From Trochalopteron elliotii (Eukaryota; Chordata; Aves; Passeriformes; Leiothrichidae), in the NCBI GenBank assembly GCA_024734555.1, contig JANPWX010000543.1, forward strand, positions 166,272 through 230,271: a stretch of 64,000 bases of DNA, read 5' to 3'. The position numbers and the translations under genes are program-made. The notes beneath the pieces are model-generated. The model ran no database searches and had not been told where the DNA came from. It saw only the letters and a list, made by a program, of their open reading frames with translations. The first letter of the stretch is position 1, and the number at the start of each line of letters is the position of its first letter. Shown piece by piece: positions 14,013 to 29,030 of the stretch.

Positions 14013-14099
14013 CCAGCTGAGCATCTAAGTGGTCCTTAGTCCCCTTTCCTGCTACAGAGACATTCTGTAGGGGCTTCATTCCCTCCCATGGCACCGTCC

Positions 14100-14368
14100 T
14101 GTAAGGAGTGACAGGACAAGGGGGAATGGCTTCACACTGACACAGAGCAGGGTTAGATTGGATATCAGGAAGAAATTCCCTGTGAGGGTGGTGAGGCCCT
14201 GGCACAGGTTTCTCAGAGCTGCTGTGGCTGCCCCATCCCTGGCAGTGTTCCAGGCCAGGTTGGATGGGGCTCTGAGCAACCTGGGACAGTGGAAGGTGTC
14301 CCTGCCCATGGCAGGGAGATGATCTTTAATGTCCCCTCCAGCTCAAACCATTCTACAATTCTAGGATC
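14100..14368 (+). mobile_element. CR1 LINE 3' end, young subfamily
   Basis: Sense orientation, very similar to copies at 42435, 46580 and 61636: GGAATGGCTTCACACTGACA, CTGTGGCTGCCCCATCCCTG and GGAAGGTGTCCCTGCCCATG, ending in ACCATTCTACAATTCTAGG octamers. Confidence 0.92.
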
Positions 14369-17300
14369 CTCCCCCACCCTGAATCAAACAAAAACCATCC
14401 CCTAGGATGTATCTAACAACTCTCTGTGTGATGTAGAGAAGTCAGTCACATCCTACTAGCCATGATGCTCTGAAAAGATCCAGCTGTTTTAATGGCTCTG
14501 TCACCATCACTGCTCATCAGTGTTTCACCATGGAGAGTAAGAAGTCCTGAAGCTGGATGTAAATTTTGGTGTAATTCACACTTAAATTGAGGAGACTCAC
14601 CTCCAAAGTGCACGTACATTATGTTTGTTGAAAAAAAAAAAATCCTGGTGTGTGTTTTTAACCATGTTCTACACAAAGTGAGATATACAAGCAGATGTAA
14701 AGTATCACAGCAGAGATTTACTGTGAGAGAAATGAAGACTTCATTCCTCTACACTTCCAGATAATATTTATCTGCAGGAGGTTTAAGGTTCCCTTGTAAA
14801 AGCAAATAAAGCCTGGAGCATATTAACTTCCACTACAGTAAATCATATTTTCTGATACTGCTACAGTAACTTTATCACAGGAGTATTAAAAAGCTCTGGA
14901 GAAAAGCAGGAATTAACAAATTTGCTTGCTCTGTAGATGTCTCCATGAAAGCTGACCTTTCCCATGTATCTTAAATAGTATAAAATTAATTCTCCATCTT
15001 TCACTCATGTTTTTCATAAACTGTTCCATATTAAGTTCAAATTTATGCACAATAAAAGAGAACAATTTAATTCTTCACTAAAACAGCAAAACAGGCAAAA
15101 TAAAGGATGCTCATGTCTTTATTTCATTGCCTTAATTTTTATTATTTTAAAGCATAGATCTGTGGGATCAAAGAACACTTTCCAGTCACAGAACATGAAC
15201 AGATAAAAATATATTTGGTGTCACTTTAACACATCTCTCCTCTAAAAGAGGTAGGTTTTTTCCTGTTTTTTGTACTACAGTGGAACTTGATAGGCAAGAT
15301 CCTTTCCTTGTGGCCAAACTGAAGCTCTTATTTATATAAAACTGTATCAGATGTGAATAGGAAAGGGAGACCCTGTGCTGGTTAGTTCAGAAGAAATGAG
15401 TTATGTTGACTTGCACCAGGGCATTTTTCATTTTACATGGGAGCAATGAGCTGCACAAACACAGTCAGTGAAATCTCTGTTCCCACATTCTTCACATTCA
15501 TTATGGTACCCAAGCCACAGGAGCAAGAACTGAGTAAGTATCACCAAAAAGAGACACAGAAATCAAAAGACCAACACTCCTCCACTCTGCTACCTGTCTG
15601 CCAGCCCCAAAAGCTCCAGCCAGGATGTGGGGTTGTGTGGACACACCCTGATCTGTTCTGAGCTGCTCTCTGTGCTGGGGGATCTCAGCAGCCTTTTGAA
15701 GGTGTCACAAATGTGTGAGATCACAGACACCTGCAGGCCAGGAGAAGCACATCCCAGTCCTGTCAGATACAATGCAGGCTTTGAATATTCATTAGCAATA
15801 GTGGCTCTATACCCTGCTGTGATACCCAGCTTCCCTTTTGCTACCTTGAATTAATAATTGAAGGTGTTGACTCCCATCGTTTCCGCCTGCTGTTCAGGAT
15901 CCTCGATAAATAGACTGATACTCTGGGTTAACACAGCACAGCCTGAGCATCCCCAGACCCTTGAGTGGTCTAAGGGGCTGACACAAAGCTCCCTTCCCAT
16001 TTCTGAAACTCCTCAGACAGAACATGGTTTCTCTGCAACACTGAAATGCTACCAAAGGATGAGAGCAGCACATGAAATATTCACAGGGCAAACAGACACA
16101 GAGCCAAAGCAGGCCAGAGCAGAACTCCAGGCCTGCCCAGACACCAGGAAGGCTTCACAGTTTGCAGTGACACTGAGATCTTACTGCATTCCTCATCCCA
16201 AGTGCTGACAAGGTCCTGTGCTGGAGATCAATTCAACATTTCCCCAGGAGGACCAAAGCAGTGGGTTCAAAATCTCCACACCAAACATACAGGCTTGCTG
16301 GAGACTCAGCAAAAACTTCACACAAACTGTATGTTTTTGACAGACTGGCCACGGGACAAAAATAAAAAAAAAAGGGAGTGGTCTGGTTCATGCCACTTTT
16401 ATATCTCAAACACAGGAGGATAAATAAAAGCATAAAGGAAAAACATGTAAAATGTTGAGAGCCAAAATCCCAGAAGCCAATGTGGCATGAAGTCCACAGG
16501 AAGATATGAACCCATCATGACTTATTGCACAAATTTGTTCAAGACAAGGAAGTTTGTGTCACAGGCAAAAAGATTTCCCATTTGGTGTTCGGAGCCTTAA
16601 AGTTAATCCATCCCTCTCTTGAATTAAAGCAACCACCCAGGGTGACTTTAGGGGTCTCAGCTCAGTGGGCAACACCCAGTTCCAGCTGCATCCCTGCACT
16701 CCAGTGACCAGTTGTGGATGTTACCCCAGGTGTGCACAGCCCTCTGAACATCACCCTGTCACTGTACAAACCCAGCAGCTGCTCCTGCAGTACTCACACC
16801 TTACCCTCTTCAGGATTTAAATATTAAATACCACAAGAGTTTAAAGCCTCGTTAACAGTAACTATTCTTCTCTTGGAATGCCAGCCATTTTTTTTTAATC
16901 ATCTAAATAATCCTAACAAGGGTGTGTACCCCAAGTAGCAAGATCTTTTTTTATTTCTTCTTCTACCTTTACAAATTCCACCAAAAAAACCCCAAAAAAC
17001 TGCAACTGAAACAACCAAACTTAATGATACTAATTGAAGCTGCAGGTGTCAGGGCAGAGGGAAATAAGCATATCCATGAGTATTTCAGGAACATTTGTAA
17101 GTGATTTTTTTTTTTTATTAAAAGCCACAGCAACAGCCAAAGTGCAGCAAATCAGGTTTGTTTGGCTAAATAGAAAAACACCTAAGGAGAGCTACATCCC
17201 TGAAAGATGGAATTGGCTTTTTTTGGGCTGAAGATGAATACTGGAACACACTGAAAACAAAACAAAAGACTCAAAGAAGAAGGCAAAAATACACCTAAAC

Positions 17301-19058
17301 ACCTACCATTGCCTGAGTGATTCCACTTGAAGGCAGGACCCTGTTTCCAGTCTCAGCTCCCACCATCAATCCAGAATGTGTCATGACCCAGCTGCCACAG
17401 GAAACTAGAAAATCCTTCATTCAGACTTTAGTGCACAATTCTGCGTGCAGATTTGTGTTCAGAGTGGCCAAACAGCTATGAGCTAAACATTCAGTAAATT
17501 AAAAAGCTTTTTTTTTTTCCTCCCTAAGCTGAAAAAAAGTAGTTGAAGCCTATTGTGTGTTCTCAGTATTCATGACAAAAGAGCAGGAGGATCCATCTGG
17601 GTATCAGCCTAGGAGATGTGGGACTCTAAATGCCTCAGCAAAATTCTTATGTGAACTGAAAACAGGTGAGGGAGGATGAAAAGGGTGACCCATGAAATGC
17701 ACCTTGACCTGTCCTCCTCCTAAGGATCAACCAGTGCTTTTTCTGCAGCTTTCCCTGTCACAACTGCAGGCTCCCCTGCTCCAAAGCCAAATGTGCTCCT
17801 GCTCCTACCTAGTGAGAGGAGGTCACCAAATATACCATCTGCAATTACAGTTCCTTCTGCTAGCTGTAAAAGGTTTCTATTCAAGAGTCCCAATTGTCTT
17901 CTCATTGGAATAAAATGTGAGGTATTTTAGGAAGCTCTTAGAGAAGCTGAGTGGATTGAAGCATTGTTGTGCTAATTAAAGCTTCTTTGATTTTCCAAAG
18001 CTTAATCTAACACTCTGTGAAGTGAGCATTTTTTTATAGCAAGGGCAGCCATGGGAGGTAGTGCAACTCCAAAAGTACCTGGTAGAAGCCTTGAGCACAG
18101 GATGTTTCTCACCTTCTTTTCTCCACAGACTGAAAAAAACAGCACGGAATTGTGGTGCTTTAGAGCTTTCTGAGGGGAAAAGACACAGCCCTGTTTGCTC
18201 CTGTGGGCCCTGGGTTACTTCAGGAGCCTGTGTTTGGTTGGGGCAGCTGCTCTCAGGGACAGCCCTGAGTCAGATGTGGGATCTGCCTTGGCAGTCAGAC
18301 CATCTGACTGAAACTGCCAGCCCTGAAGGCACCTGCTCCAGAGGCTGCAGAGGATGGAAAACACTTTTTAACTCTGGGGAAAGGGTGCACCCATCAGAAA
18401 AGTTTGGATTTGCTTTCAGAGCTAAAAGTTGTCTTATGGTTTGGAGGAGTTTTAGGATTCATATTCATTGAAGAGTAAAGACCTGGTTTCTGTGTGACAA
18501 GAGAGTGTATATTCACACCTGAGATCCATAGGACTCCATACAGCAATTGTTTTGTAGCCATTAATCAAACAGTACAGGAAAACTGACCAACTTCCAAGAT
18601 TAACAGCCAGATAAATCAAATTTATGTTGCAATCATCAATATTATACAAGGAAGGTAACAGGAAAATAGCACCTTGTTACTGAATGGACTCAGTCCCTCT
18701 CTGTATTGAAAGTCTGCTGAATTATTGCTCCTCTTAGAACACACTTGCCAGAGCAGCTGAAGAAGAAAGGAGCTTATTCCACTGATCTTCATGTCTGTTA
18801 CCCAAGCTATAACTGCAGAGACACATTTTTTTCCCTCAGTGTAGGATGCCTTAGAGACAACCTATACAGGAGGTACAACCAAAGGAAGGACTTAACATAC
18901 AACTTTATTGTAAATTATGAAATTTATGAAAATTTATAAAAATACAACCTAAGAGGATTTGCATTTTGGAGTAAAAGCCCCACACATTTACTTTTGAGAT
19001 TAAGTAAGGAATTAATACAGAGATTCAACTAACCCAGTACACAGTGTTGGCTGGTTGG
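14369..19058. other. Intergenic, nothing recognised
   Basis: Unique sequence, most A+T-rich at about 14700-15250. An AATAAA on the minus strand at 18904-18909 with GU-rich sequence after it could be a poly(A) site for an unknown or very long transcript. Confidence 0.55.
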
Positions 19059-19240
19059 ATTTTTGTTGGTTTTGGTTTCGTTTTGGGTTTTTTTTGTTTT
19101 TTTGTTTTTTTGTTTTTTTGTTTTTTTTTTGTTGGTTTTTGGTTTTGGTTGCCTTTTTTTGTTTTGTTTTTTTTTTTTTTTGTTTGTTTGCTTGTTTTGG
19201 TTTTTTGGGGGTTTTTTTGTTTGGGTTTTTTTTTGTTTAA
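19059..19240. repeat. T/G-rich low-complexity tract
   Basis: About 180 bases of T runs broken by G (TTTTTTTG and TTTTGG units) on the plus strand. The hydrophobic-looking frames here are artefacts. Confidence 0.97.
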
Positions 19241-20481
19241 CTGAGTGCTTTTAGAGGGCAAAATCATGTCCTAGGACCCAATCCTGAATGCACAAAGTTT
19301 CAACAGGAAATAACAGGAGCTTTGCTACAAGCAAATGGGAGAAGATTGCTAATGCAGAGATGATAAACAAGCTTTTTTTGGTTCGGGTTGGGTTTTTTTA
19401 AACACAAGAAAGAGAAAAGAAAAAAGCAATGAGACTTTAGACACACCTAGAGCCAGCAAAACTCAATGACATTGATCACCCCCTTGACCACCACAAAGCA
19501 GCCAACAACAGACAAACAGCCTGGACCAGACCCATTTAAGATCACTACAAATACCTAGTGACAACTCAAGAAAACAGTTTCAGACAGTTTGTAAGTGACA
19601 TTCAATCAACTGGCTAAACACTCAAAGCTATTGATGAACGAGGGTTTCATTGACAAAAGCTTTTCTCCACCAAAAACAAGTCAGGCAACAAAATCACAGG
19701 ACAGGCCACACAGAATGTTCTGCCTCGTGTAAGGTCGGGATATTTTCACTCCATTTCACCCATGTGTGATCAGCACTCTGTGTGCATCCCATTGTTGAAA
19801 ACTGCCCCCATCTCCTGAAAAACCCATCTCTAGGTGGACTCCCAACACACAACAGCTCTGGCACAAAATAATGAGCATCTATGTCATTGCCTCCTTTGTG
19901 TACAACACAACACTGGGACAGGGCACGTGTGGCTCAGCATGAAACACACCTTGATAAACAATTTTCCACAGAAAACAACATCAAGTCACTTGGATTTGCT
20001 GACATCCAACCCAACCTGAAGCCCATGGTTGGTCACACAGTGGTTTGAAACCTGGTTACAAGTCTGCACTTAGATGGTAATGTTAATTAACAGCCACAAA
20101 TCTTTGGAGGGTGCAACCAGTGTTCATGGCCAGTAGGTTTAACCTGGTTCTGAGTTTTGGTGGGACTGAGTGGTGTCTCAGAAGTGAGGGCAGCACAGTT
20201 TGGCCCCAGAATATCATTCAGGGCTAGGTACAAAGCCTGCAGAAGCCAAACCTTTGGATTAATTGCACTGTAAAGCTTGAGTTGACATTTACAAGCCTCT
20301 CAAAGGCCACAGCCACATTTCCCACTCACTGCATTGCCACTTCTTATACCACTCAGTAGGAAAACCATCAATAAAGCAACCATTCATTTCAGACAGAACT
20401 GGCCAATAGTGACAGCCAAGAAACCAGACTCCAGAAAATAACCAGACAGAATAAACCTGGGTAAGATCCTTAAAAATTATC

Positions 20482-20487
20482 TTTAAT
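20482..20487 (-). terminator. Candidate distal poly(A) signal ATTAAA
   Basis: The minus strand reads ATTAAA, followed within about 20-45 bases by a GU-rich stretch (GGTTTATTCTGTCTGG). It would end a KCNA1 3'UTR of about 6.6 kb. Support is from motif and context only. Confidence 0.3.
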
Positions 20488-20855
20488 TGATGCCAAGTAT
20501 GAACAGATGAACGAGTACAGAAGCAGGTAAAACTGCATAGATGAAAACTATGCATTTCAAATAGTTCAAGAACTCATAACATCAGATGTTCTAAAAATGG
20601 TAAGTCAAACAATTTCACTACTTGGAAGTAAAATGAGCTGTAATGTGACAATGAAGTACATACTTGACCCAAAGTATAAGCGATTGGTAAATGGTGGAAA
20701 TAAGTACAGCTGTGTCAGCTTAAATGGTTTGTTGCCCTGATGGTGCACTTTCACGTGGAGACTATTCAGTTTATATATTTCACATTGGCAATATTTGATC
20801 TTGAAAGTCAGAGGTATGTCTGAGAGGCCATTTACAGTTCTATTGACAGCTGTTA

Positions 20856-20861
20856 TTTATT
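20856..20861 (-). terminator. Candidate poly(A) signal AATAAA
   Basis: Canonical AATAAA on the minus strand, about 6.2 kb past the KCNA1 stop. The downstream GU content is modest. Confidence 0.3.
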
Positions 20862-21262
20862 CACTTCAAACCGACATACTGCAAAACCCCCAATGTCTTA
20901 CATGTAAAGGAAAGGAAAAAAAAAAAAGATTTCATTTGTAGCAAGTTATAGGTAAGGGTTTGCTGAATTTAGTCATAAAAATATCATTTTTACTTTTGTA
21001 CAAAAAGTAAAATATACATTTGATCCCAATTACATTATAGAAATGTCACTGAAACAATAACATGGATCAAAGAGTGATGCACCTAAAGGAACTGAATGCA
21101 GCGTCTTCATTTCATTATAGAAACTAGAAATGGAAGATGATTTCTTTTTATATATAACTCGTAGCGACATTTGCTAGAGCCTGTGAACAGGTGAAATATA
21201 CAGAATTACATAGATATTAACAGAAACCTTGAGACAAATTTCAGTTAAGACCTCAGTTTCAT

Positions 21263-21268
21263 TTTATT
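21263..21268 (-). terminator. Candidate poly(A) signal AATAAA
   Basis: AATAAA on the minus strand, followed by a U/GU-rich stretch (TTTGTCTCAAGGTTTCTG) about 25 bases on. It is about 5.8 kb past the KCNA1 stop. Confidence 0.3.
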
Positions 21269-21374
21269 TCCTTTGAAAACATCAAAGCATGCTATGCCTT
21301 GACAGCATAAATTGTTGACCTCACCGGTGGCAAATTCACCTGTACTGAGTGAAACTGTAGAACACCCTGAAGTT

Positions 21375-21413
21375 TCTTTTTTTCGTTTTTTTTTCTTTTT
21401 TTTTTTTTTTTTT
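21375..21413. repeat. T-rich homopolymer tract
   Basis: T runs broken by single C or G, then about 18 uninterrupted Ts. On the minus strand this is an A-rich tract within the inferred 3'UTR. Confidence 0.9.
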
Positions 21414-22744
21414 GCAGATACAAATACTGACACCTTTAAGAATACTTGATAAGCATTTCAGGAAAAAGAAATTCCCCACACCTGATTAAGTAAATCCAGA
21501 ACAACAGAAAACAGAAAAAAGAAACTCAGCCTGAATTAAGTCCAACCAAAATTGAAGTGTAGATCCCTGGTTAAAGCATCTCAGAAAAGGAGCCTGTTCC
21601 AGACTTGCAGGAGGCAGGTCTGGGACAAACTTGCCCTGCTGTGCAATTGCAAGGACAGCTTTCCAGTTCCGTCCAGCTTTGTGGCTACAGAGGCTAAATC
21701 ACACCTTGGAGCTGACTCTGCATCCCTGTGAGTCTGAAATTACTCTGAGGATCACTGGCATCAGGCTGCTGGAAGCCTACAGGATCAGACCATTCCTGGA
21801 AAAGCTGCAGTACCTCCCTCTTCTTCAGGCTAGGGGAAAAGATTAATCCAGAATGGCACCCCTCAAGCAACAGTTATCAAGGTAGCATTTGGAAAGGAAT
21901 ACATTCTCTCCTTGTATTACATATGTATGCAGAAGATTTTGTTCTAAAATATGCCTTTCTTTCCACCTTTTTCCAATAAATTTCAGATGTTCCTGACCTA
22001 GTGTTGGTTGTGTTTTGTTTAATAAATGTGCATATAAGAAACTGCACTGTTCAAGTGTGGACTGTGGAAAAGTGAAACTCGTCCTCAGCTCCTTAAAATC
22101 AGCAGGTTTTGAGGTTACACTTGGGCTTCAGCTCTCTCACACCACAAACTAACTTCCTGTACTTCTGCCTAATGAAAACGATTGTCCCTTAGTAAAGAAA
22201 AAACCCTGTCAATACCAGTTGCCCCTGCTCCTGTTGCCAATTTGGGCTGCTGCAGCCTCCAGTGGATGATACACAGCTGGTTTGCTAAGAAGGGTCTGAT
22301 CCCTGAAATCTCTGCGTGGGCAAAAACCCCTGCTGCAAACAAGAGGACTTTTGGCTGAATTTTGTCCTGCCTCCAGTGCTTTGTTCCATCTCACAAGTGC
22401 TTGTCCATGTGACTAACAGTACGTCAGGCTAGCACGTGTGCAGTTTTGTAAAATGGAAATTAATTTCCTTGGGCCACAATTGTTTTTCAGCTTCCCCGAA
22501 GGCAGCAGGGTGGATTATCCTCACAAAGGTGTAAACCAGGAACAAAGGGAGGGGACTCACCAGAACTGGCACCAGGATCAAGTGCTAGTTTTCCCCTCAG
22601 TAAGCCAGGCTGTGAATCTGCAGCACTCGTGTACCAAGAGTTTTGGTGCACGTGGGCACCCCCTGCACAGTGGGGTCACTTCCAGTACATCCAGTGATTA
22701 CTACAGGCTTATCTGTCTGAATGGACTTGTGAGGCAGATGAGGT

Positions 22745-22891
22745 AAACTGCATTAAGCCCCATTGTGTTCGGAATTAAAGCAGCCTTAATTCAATTCAGG
22801 TTACTTCCCTTTCAAAAAGAATGACTCCAAATCAGATTAAGGCTGCTTTAATACTGCAACAGAATGTCCATGCTGGGCTTTAAAGCAGTTT
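22745..22891. repeat. Nested inverted repeat (hairpin-forming palindrome)
   Basis: A perfect 17-base inverted repeat, ATTAAAGCAGCCTTAAT at 22774-22790 and its complement at 22836-22852, is nested within a second imperfect pair, AAACTGCATTAAGCCC at 22745-22760 and GGGCTTTAAAGCAGTTT at 22875-22891, on nearly the same axis. GGCTTAATGCACCC at about 23028-23041 resembles the outer arm again. The architecture suggests a MITE-like DNA transposon remnant or a transcribed hairpin. I do not recognise the family. Confidence 0.7.
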
Positions 22892-23679
22892 AACAAATCT
22901 ACTTTAAATGCACACCTTTCGTTAATTCGGATCAGTTTTCCTGAAGTCCCACGGTGAAGATAAGGCTTAGGAGACCCCATGCAGGGAATCTGCACGGGTT
23001 TGTTAGGATGCTGTGAACTCACAGCCTGGCTTAATGCACCCTAACTTCCTCATGAAGGTGACTAAATCCAGTTCACGGCCTGTGCTGGAGCTGCCACTCA
23101 GAGGGTTTGAGCTGTCATCAGTCTTGCAGCAACCCCTCAGCTCTGTGAAGGAAAAGGGCACAGAGTCCTTCATTTTCACCCTCACCCTTGCTCCTCTGCC
23201 TCTCCCTAGTTAGTGCTCTAGAGCTAAGAATGGTAGAACCAGATGGGGAATTCTGGCAGGGATACCAGCCTATGGGATTCCTGCCCGCTGACTCTCTGCT
23301 TCATTCCTGCCTCTGCACTGCAGTGCACTGCTGCCTTGCCCTTGCCAGGTAAATTCCCTCATCCCTTTCCCTGAGCTGGTGAAGGAAAAGCTGCACAGGA
23401 CCAGCTAAGAAGCAGAGAGAAGCACAGAGCTGGGGGTAGTAGAGGGGGCTCGGGGAATGACTCCTTCTGCTGGAAAAGCTGCCTTCCCCTCTTCAAACTA
23501 AAGTCTGCCATATCCGCTGGATTCCCTGTCCAGCACCACTTCCAGGAGGTCCCTACCAAAGGAATTCTTTTGACTCTTTAGAGAAGTACTACACTGGCCA
23601 TCAGCTCATTTCCAGTCCTCTTCTAGTTACATAAAAAACCCCTTAGAGTTCACGTGTGGCAAAAAGAAATATAAGGGCC

Positions 23680-23698
23680 AAAAAAAAAAAAAAAAAAA
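23680..23698. repeat. A homopolymer (19)
   Basis: A run of 19 As followed by A/G-rich sequence to about 23740. No retrogene body adjoins it. Confidence 0.9.
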
Positions 23699-24637
23699 GA
23701 GATATAAAAAGAAAAGAAAGAAAGAAATAAAATTTAAAAAAGGATGCTTGCTGATAAGAACAGGCAGTTTGTTAAGTGCACCTTCAGGCCCACAAAGACA
23801 TTTCAGCACTCCTGTGTAAAGGGAGTAAGAACCTTGTTTCTGTTGTTTATTTTTTTTGTGTGTCAAACTTGTCGAAAATGCATGCCTATGCTACATGAGG
23901 TTAATTCCTGTACTCCATATGGTTTGAGATCCTTTGCAGTGAGCTATAAATGGACAAAGCAACATTCAGGCTCCCCAAACCACGAGTTCTTATGGTCCTT
24001 CCCGGTCTCCTGACAAAAAACCACTGCATGCAGCACTTTTCTCTGTGCATAAGCAGAATGATCATCACTCTGCACATTAAATTAAGGTGTGTACACCCAG
24101 CTGGGGCAGAAGGTACCCAAGTGAGGCCTCGTCTCCCAAGTGCATCCTTCTGATCATCGGTCCCCTAGCACTGAACTGATTATTGCTGTTTGGTTTAGTC
24201 AGATGGTGGTTTTGTAAGCTGAGTGCAGCATTCAAGTCCATTGTGACATCAGAAGTAACATCCTACAATTCAAGAGTTTGGGAAGATCAGGACCGCTGGA
24301 ATTGAAGGGGGAGAGAGGTGTACAATGAGCAAGGGCATGAGCAGGGGACAAGAAAGAAGCTTTACAACATCTGCCTAGAGGATGTAATGCCCTGTTTCAT
24401 CTGATGCTTTGCACTTCTTGCAGGAGTTAGAGGTCCCTCAGTTCTTGATCTTTCTCATCGCTAAGATTCACAGAAGTCACACAGTGAGAAATAAAGTCAA
24501 GTCTTCCTGGAAACCTGGCAGGTCAAGCTTGTGCGTAACTGCAGAGTTAGGGTTGGTTTTTAACTCTAAGTGCCTCGATTTTATTTTATATATACATGTG
24601 TCTGCATAAGTATGTGACACACACAGGAGCAGACATA

Positions 24638-24655
24638 CATATATATATATATATT
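24638..24655. repeat. (AT)n microsatellite
   Basis: Nine AT units within a CATATAT context, in the inferred KCNA1 3'UTR interval. Confidence 0.8.
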
Positions 24656-25570
24656 TATACACCTATGTACATATATCAGAAAGGGGAGGAAAGGATCTGT
24701 ACAGTGTGGAAGGAGATGTGTTCAACAGCAGTTGGCCACATGCTAAGTGCAGAATGAAGATCCTCAACTTCGTCCATTTGGAAAATTAAGATTAGTGCCT
24801 ACATTCCTTCAGATCAAAGGTCATTATCTTCCAGGGCCTAGCAGTCAAGGCTGGCATGTTGCAGAAGATACCTTCTCCTAGCATTGCTTCCCTCACCAGG
24901 AAATGATGGAAGTAGAGTAAGACCAGCGACCAGGAAGAAGAACATGGCTCAAAGGCTGTGATGGGATCTAAGATCTGAAAGGGGATGGAGCAGACAGGGA
25001 AGGGAGGGCCCTGCAAAGCCTTTCCCCTCTACCTGCTGGGGAATCTAAGGGAAAGAAAAGCACAGTCCTCCAGTCTGGTTGCCTGACTGGGCGATGCCAG
25101 GGCTCCTGTTCCTCCTGCACCCTGCCCTGCAGGGACAAGCTGCCAAAAAGCAACCTCAGGAAAGGGCAGGCAGATACAGGGATGGCACTGATGCCTCCAT
25201 GAACAACCTGGGGAAACCTGAAGCCTTGTATGCTCACAACTATGAGATATTTGCCAGAAGCCAATGCAGAGCCCTGCAGCATCAGACTGCCTGGGAAAGG
25301 AAAGTATTCCATGAGCACTGGTGGTCTCTTCCCTCCTCTTCTGCATCCCTCTCACTCACACTTGGTCTTTCTATCCCTAAACCCTTCTGTGCTGTGCCAG
25401 TAGAGAGCACAGGACACTCCTGACAGTGGACTGACTGACTCCTTGTCCTTTCCCTCAGTGTCTCTGATCCACTCAGTTCCTGGAGGCACTTTCAGCAATT
25501 TTGGGGGGTGTAAGATAAAGGCACTGCGCAACTCTCTCAAACAATCTGCTGAGTCTCTTCAGTGAGTTTT

Positions 25571-25583
25571 GGGGGGGGGGGGG
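25571..25583. repeat. G homopolymer (13)
   Basis: A run of 13 Gs on the plus strand in the inferred KCNA1 3'UTR, which would be a C run in the transcript. Confidence 0.85.
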
Positions 25584-25913
25584 ATACAAAAAAGTCTCAA
25601 CTGATGACTGCAAAAGAAACCAGCTGCTGCAATTTGGATGCATATAATAGGTAAGTTTCGTTTACATTCTGAGAATGCACCAAAAAGCATGCATCTGCAC
25701 CTTTCATCTATAGAGGATACTAGGTTTTTAGGTGTTGCTATATATAACTCGACTTCTTAATTTTCCATACAGCTTTCCCTTTAAGGGATGGGATATGTTC
25801 CTTTCTGACAATGCCTGGACAAAAGCCAACACATTTCCCTGAGCAATGCAGGAAAACAATCAGGTTTCTCTAATCAGTTCATTCAGGCCCTCAGTCTATC
25901 AAGCGCATTTTTT

Positions 25914-25925
25914 TTTATTTTTATT
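25914..25925 (-). terminator. Candidate proximal poly(A) signals (two AATAAA)
   Basis: Two adjoining AATAAA hexamers on the minus strand, about 1.2 kb past the KCNA1 stop. They lie in an A-rich simple-sequence stretch, so the match may be fortuitous. Confidence 0.2.
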
Positions 25926-25973
25926 GTTATCATTACTGTTGTTATTATCATCATTATTATTATTATTATTATT
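25917..25973. repeat. (TTA)n-rich microsatellite in probable KCNA1 3'UTR
   Basis: Imperfect TTA/TCA/TTG triplets ending in seven perfect TTA-type units. It lies in the inferred 3'UTR. Confidence 0.85.
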
Positions 25974-27104
25974 GACTTCATGCACTAATTAATTCAAGTT
26001 ACACTTTAATCAAATAGGCCATAATGCTGAATATTTGAACATGCTTTGATCTCCAAAAGTTATTTGTTCCCATTTGACTAACATACGCACTTAAATACAG
26101 TACTTTAAATTACTAGTCAACGATTTAATAAATTAAGGAGTGCACTTCTGGTGAATGCAAATCAAAAAGAAAAAAGAAAAGAAATGAAAAAAGAGAGGAG
26201 GAAGGACCTATTTTTAGAAGATTCAGTTCAAACGAAAGCTTATCCGCTATTGTCTGAGGTAACTTTTCAAGCATGCGATCATAAAATAAATAGTATCAAA
26301 TTCAAACATGCTTATATAAACTCCATTGTGCTATCTTGCAACAGAGGGGCTTAAAGTTTTGTATCCAGTTCCGAACAGGGAGGAGAGGGAAAAGTGTGTT
26401 TCTATCATCTGCATGTGAGAGAACTTAGCAGCATTGCAGATGTTTTGTCTTCACTTTTGTTTGTTATTCTCCTTTTAGGATATTTCTTCTACGGACAGCA
26501 AAAAGAGACCAGGCTCAAGAAGGTTTTTTAGTAAGGTGCTGTGTGGATCTGCAGGTCGGAAGGATGGAATCTTTCACAGAGGGGGCAGAATGAAAATTTG
26601 CACTCCTTCATAAACACCACGGCAAACGCTCGCCGCAGGTTTTGGCTGATCTTTTTTTTTACTATTAGTATCTGATGCACTTTCTTGCAACTGTGCAGTT
26701 TTGCAGAATATTTTTACTGGAATCCATGCATATGCTTAATAGCTCTAAAAACTGTCTTGCTTAGTTTAAGATAACTTTATCCAAAAAGAAAAAAAAAATA
26801 AAAAAATAATAAAGGGAGATAGGAGAGGAAAAGTTTAGGTCTAGCGTCATAACGGCTTAAAACTAAACTAGTTCAAATGATTATCATTTGCCAGGTGGAA
26901 AATGTTTTTTTTGAAAATAAACAAAACTTTATCTTTCATGGATCCTGGAAGCTTCTTTATCGCAAAGATTTGCAATGCAACAATGCATTTAACGAGGTAA
27001 ATAAAGCATTCAAAGACTATCAGTAAAGCATCTACAAAGTGTGACTGTGTCACTAAAGTCTTCAAGCTGTGAGTGGGGATTTTGTTTTGTTTTGTTTTTT
27101 TTGT

Positions 27105-29027
<1,923 letters not shown>

Positions 29028-29030
29028 CTA

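Larger units (their letters stand above)
20465..27104 (-). other. Probable long KCNA1 3'UTR
   Basis: The stop codon is TAA at 27105-27107, and minus-strand sequence downstream is A+T-rich with no CR1 or LTR insertion down to about 20.4 kb. That is unusual for this window, where such insertions occur every few kilobases, and suggests constraint or transcription. Mammalian Kv1.1 transcripts have 3'UTRs of several kilobases. The 3' limit is set at a candidate ATTAAA signal; earlier signals at 20856, 21263 and 25914 would give shorter forms. The extent is inferred without RNA data. Confidence 0.4.

Noticed and set aside
19025..19267. Phe/Leu-rich membrane-like small frames
   Set aside because: Translations of the T/G low-complexity tract.
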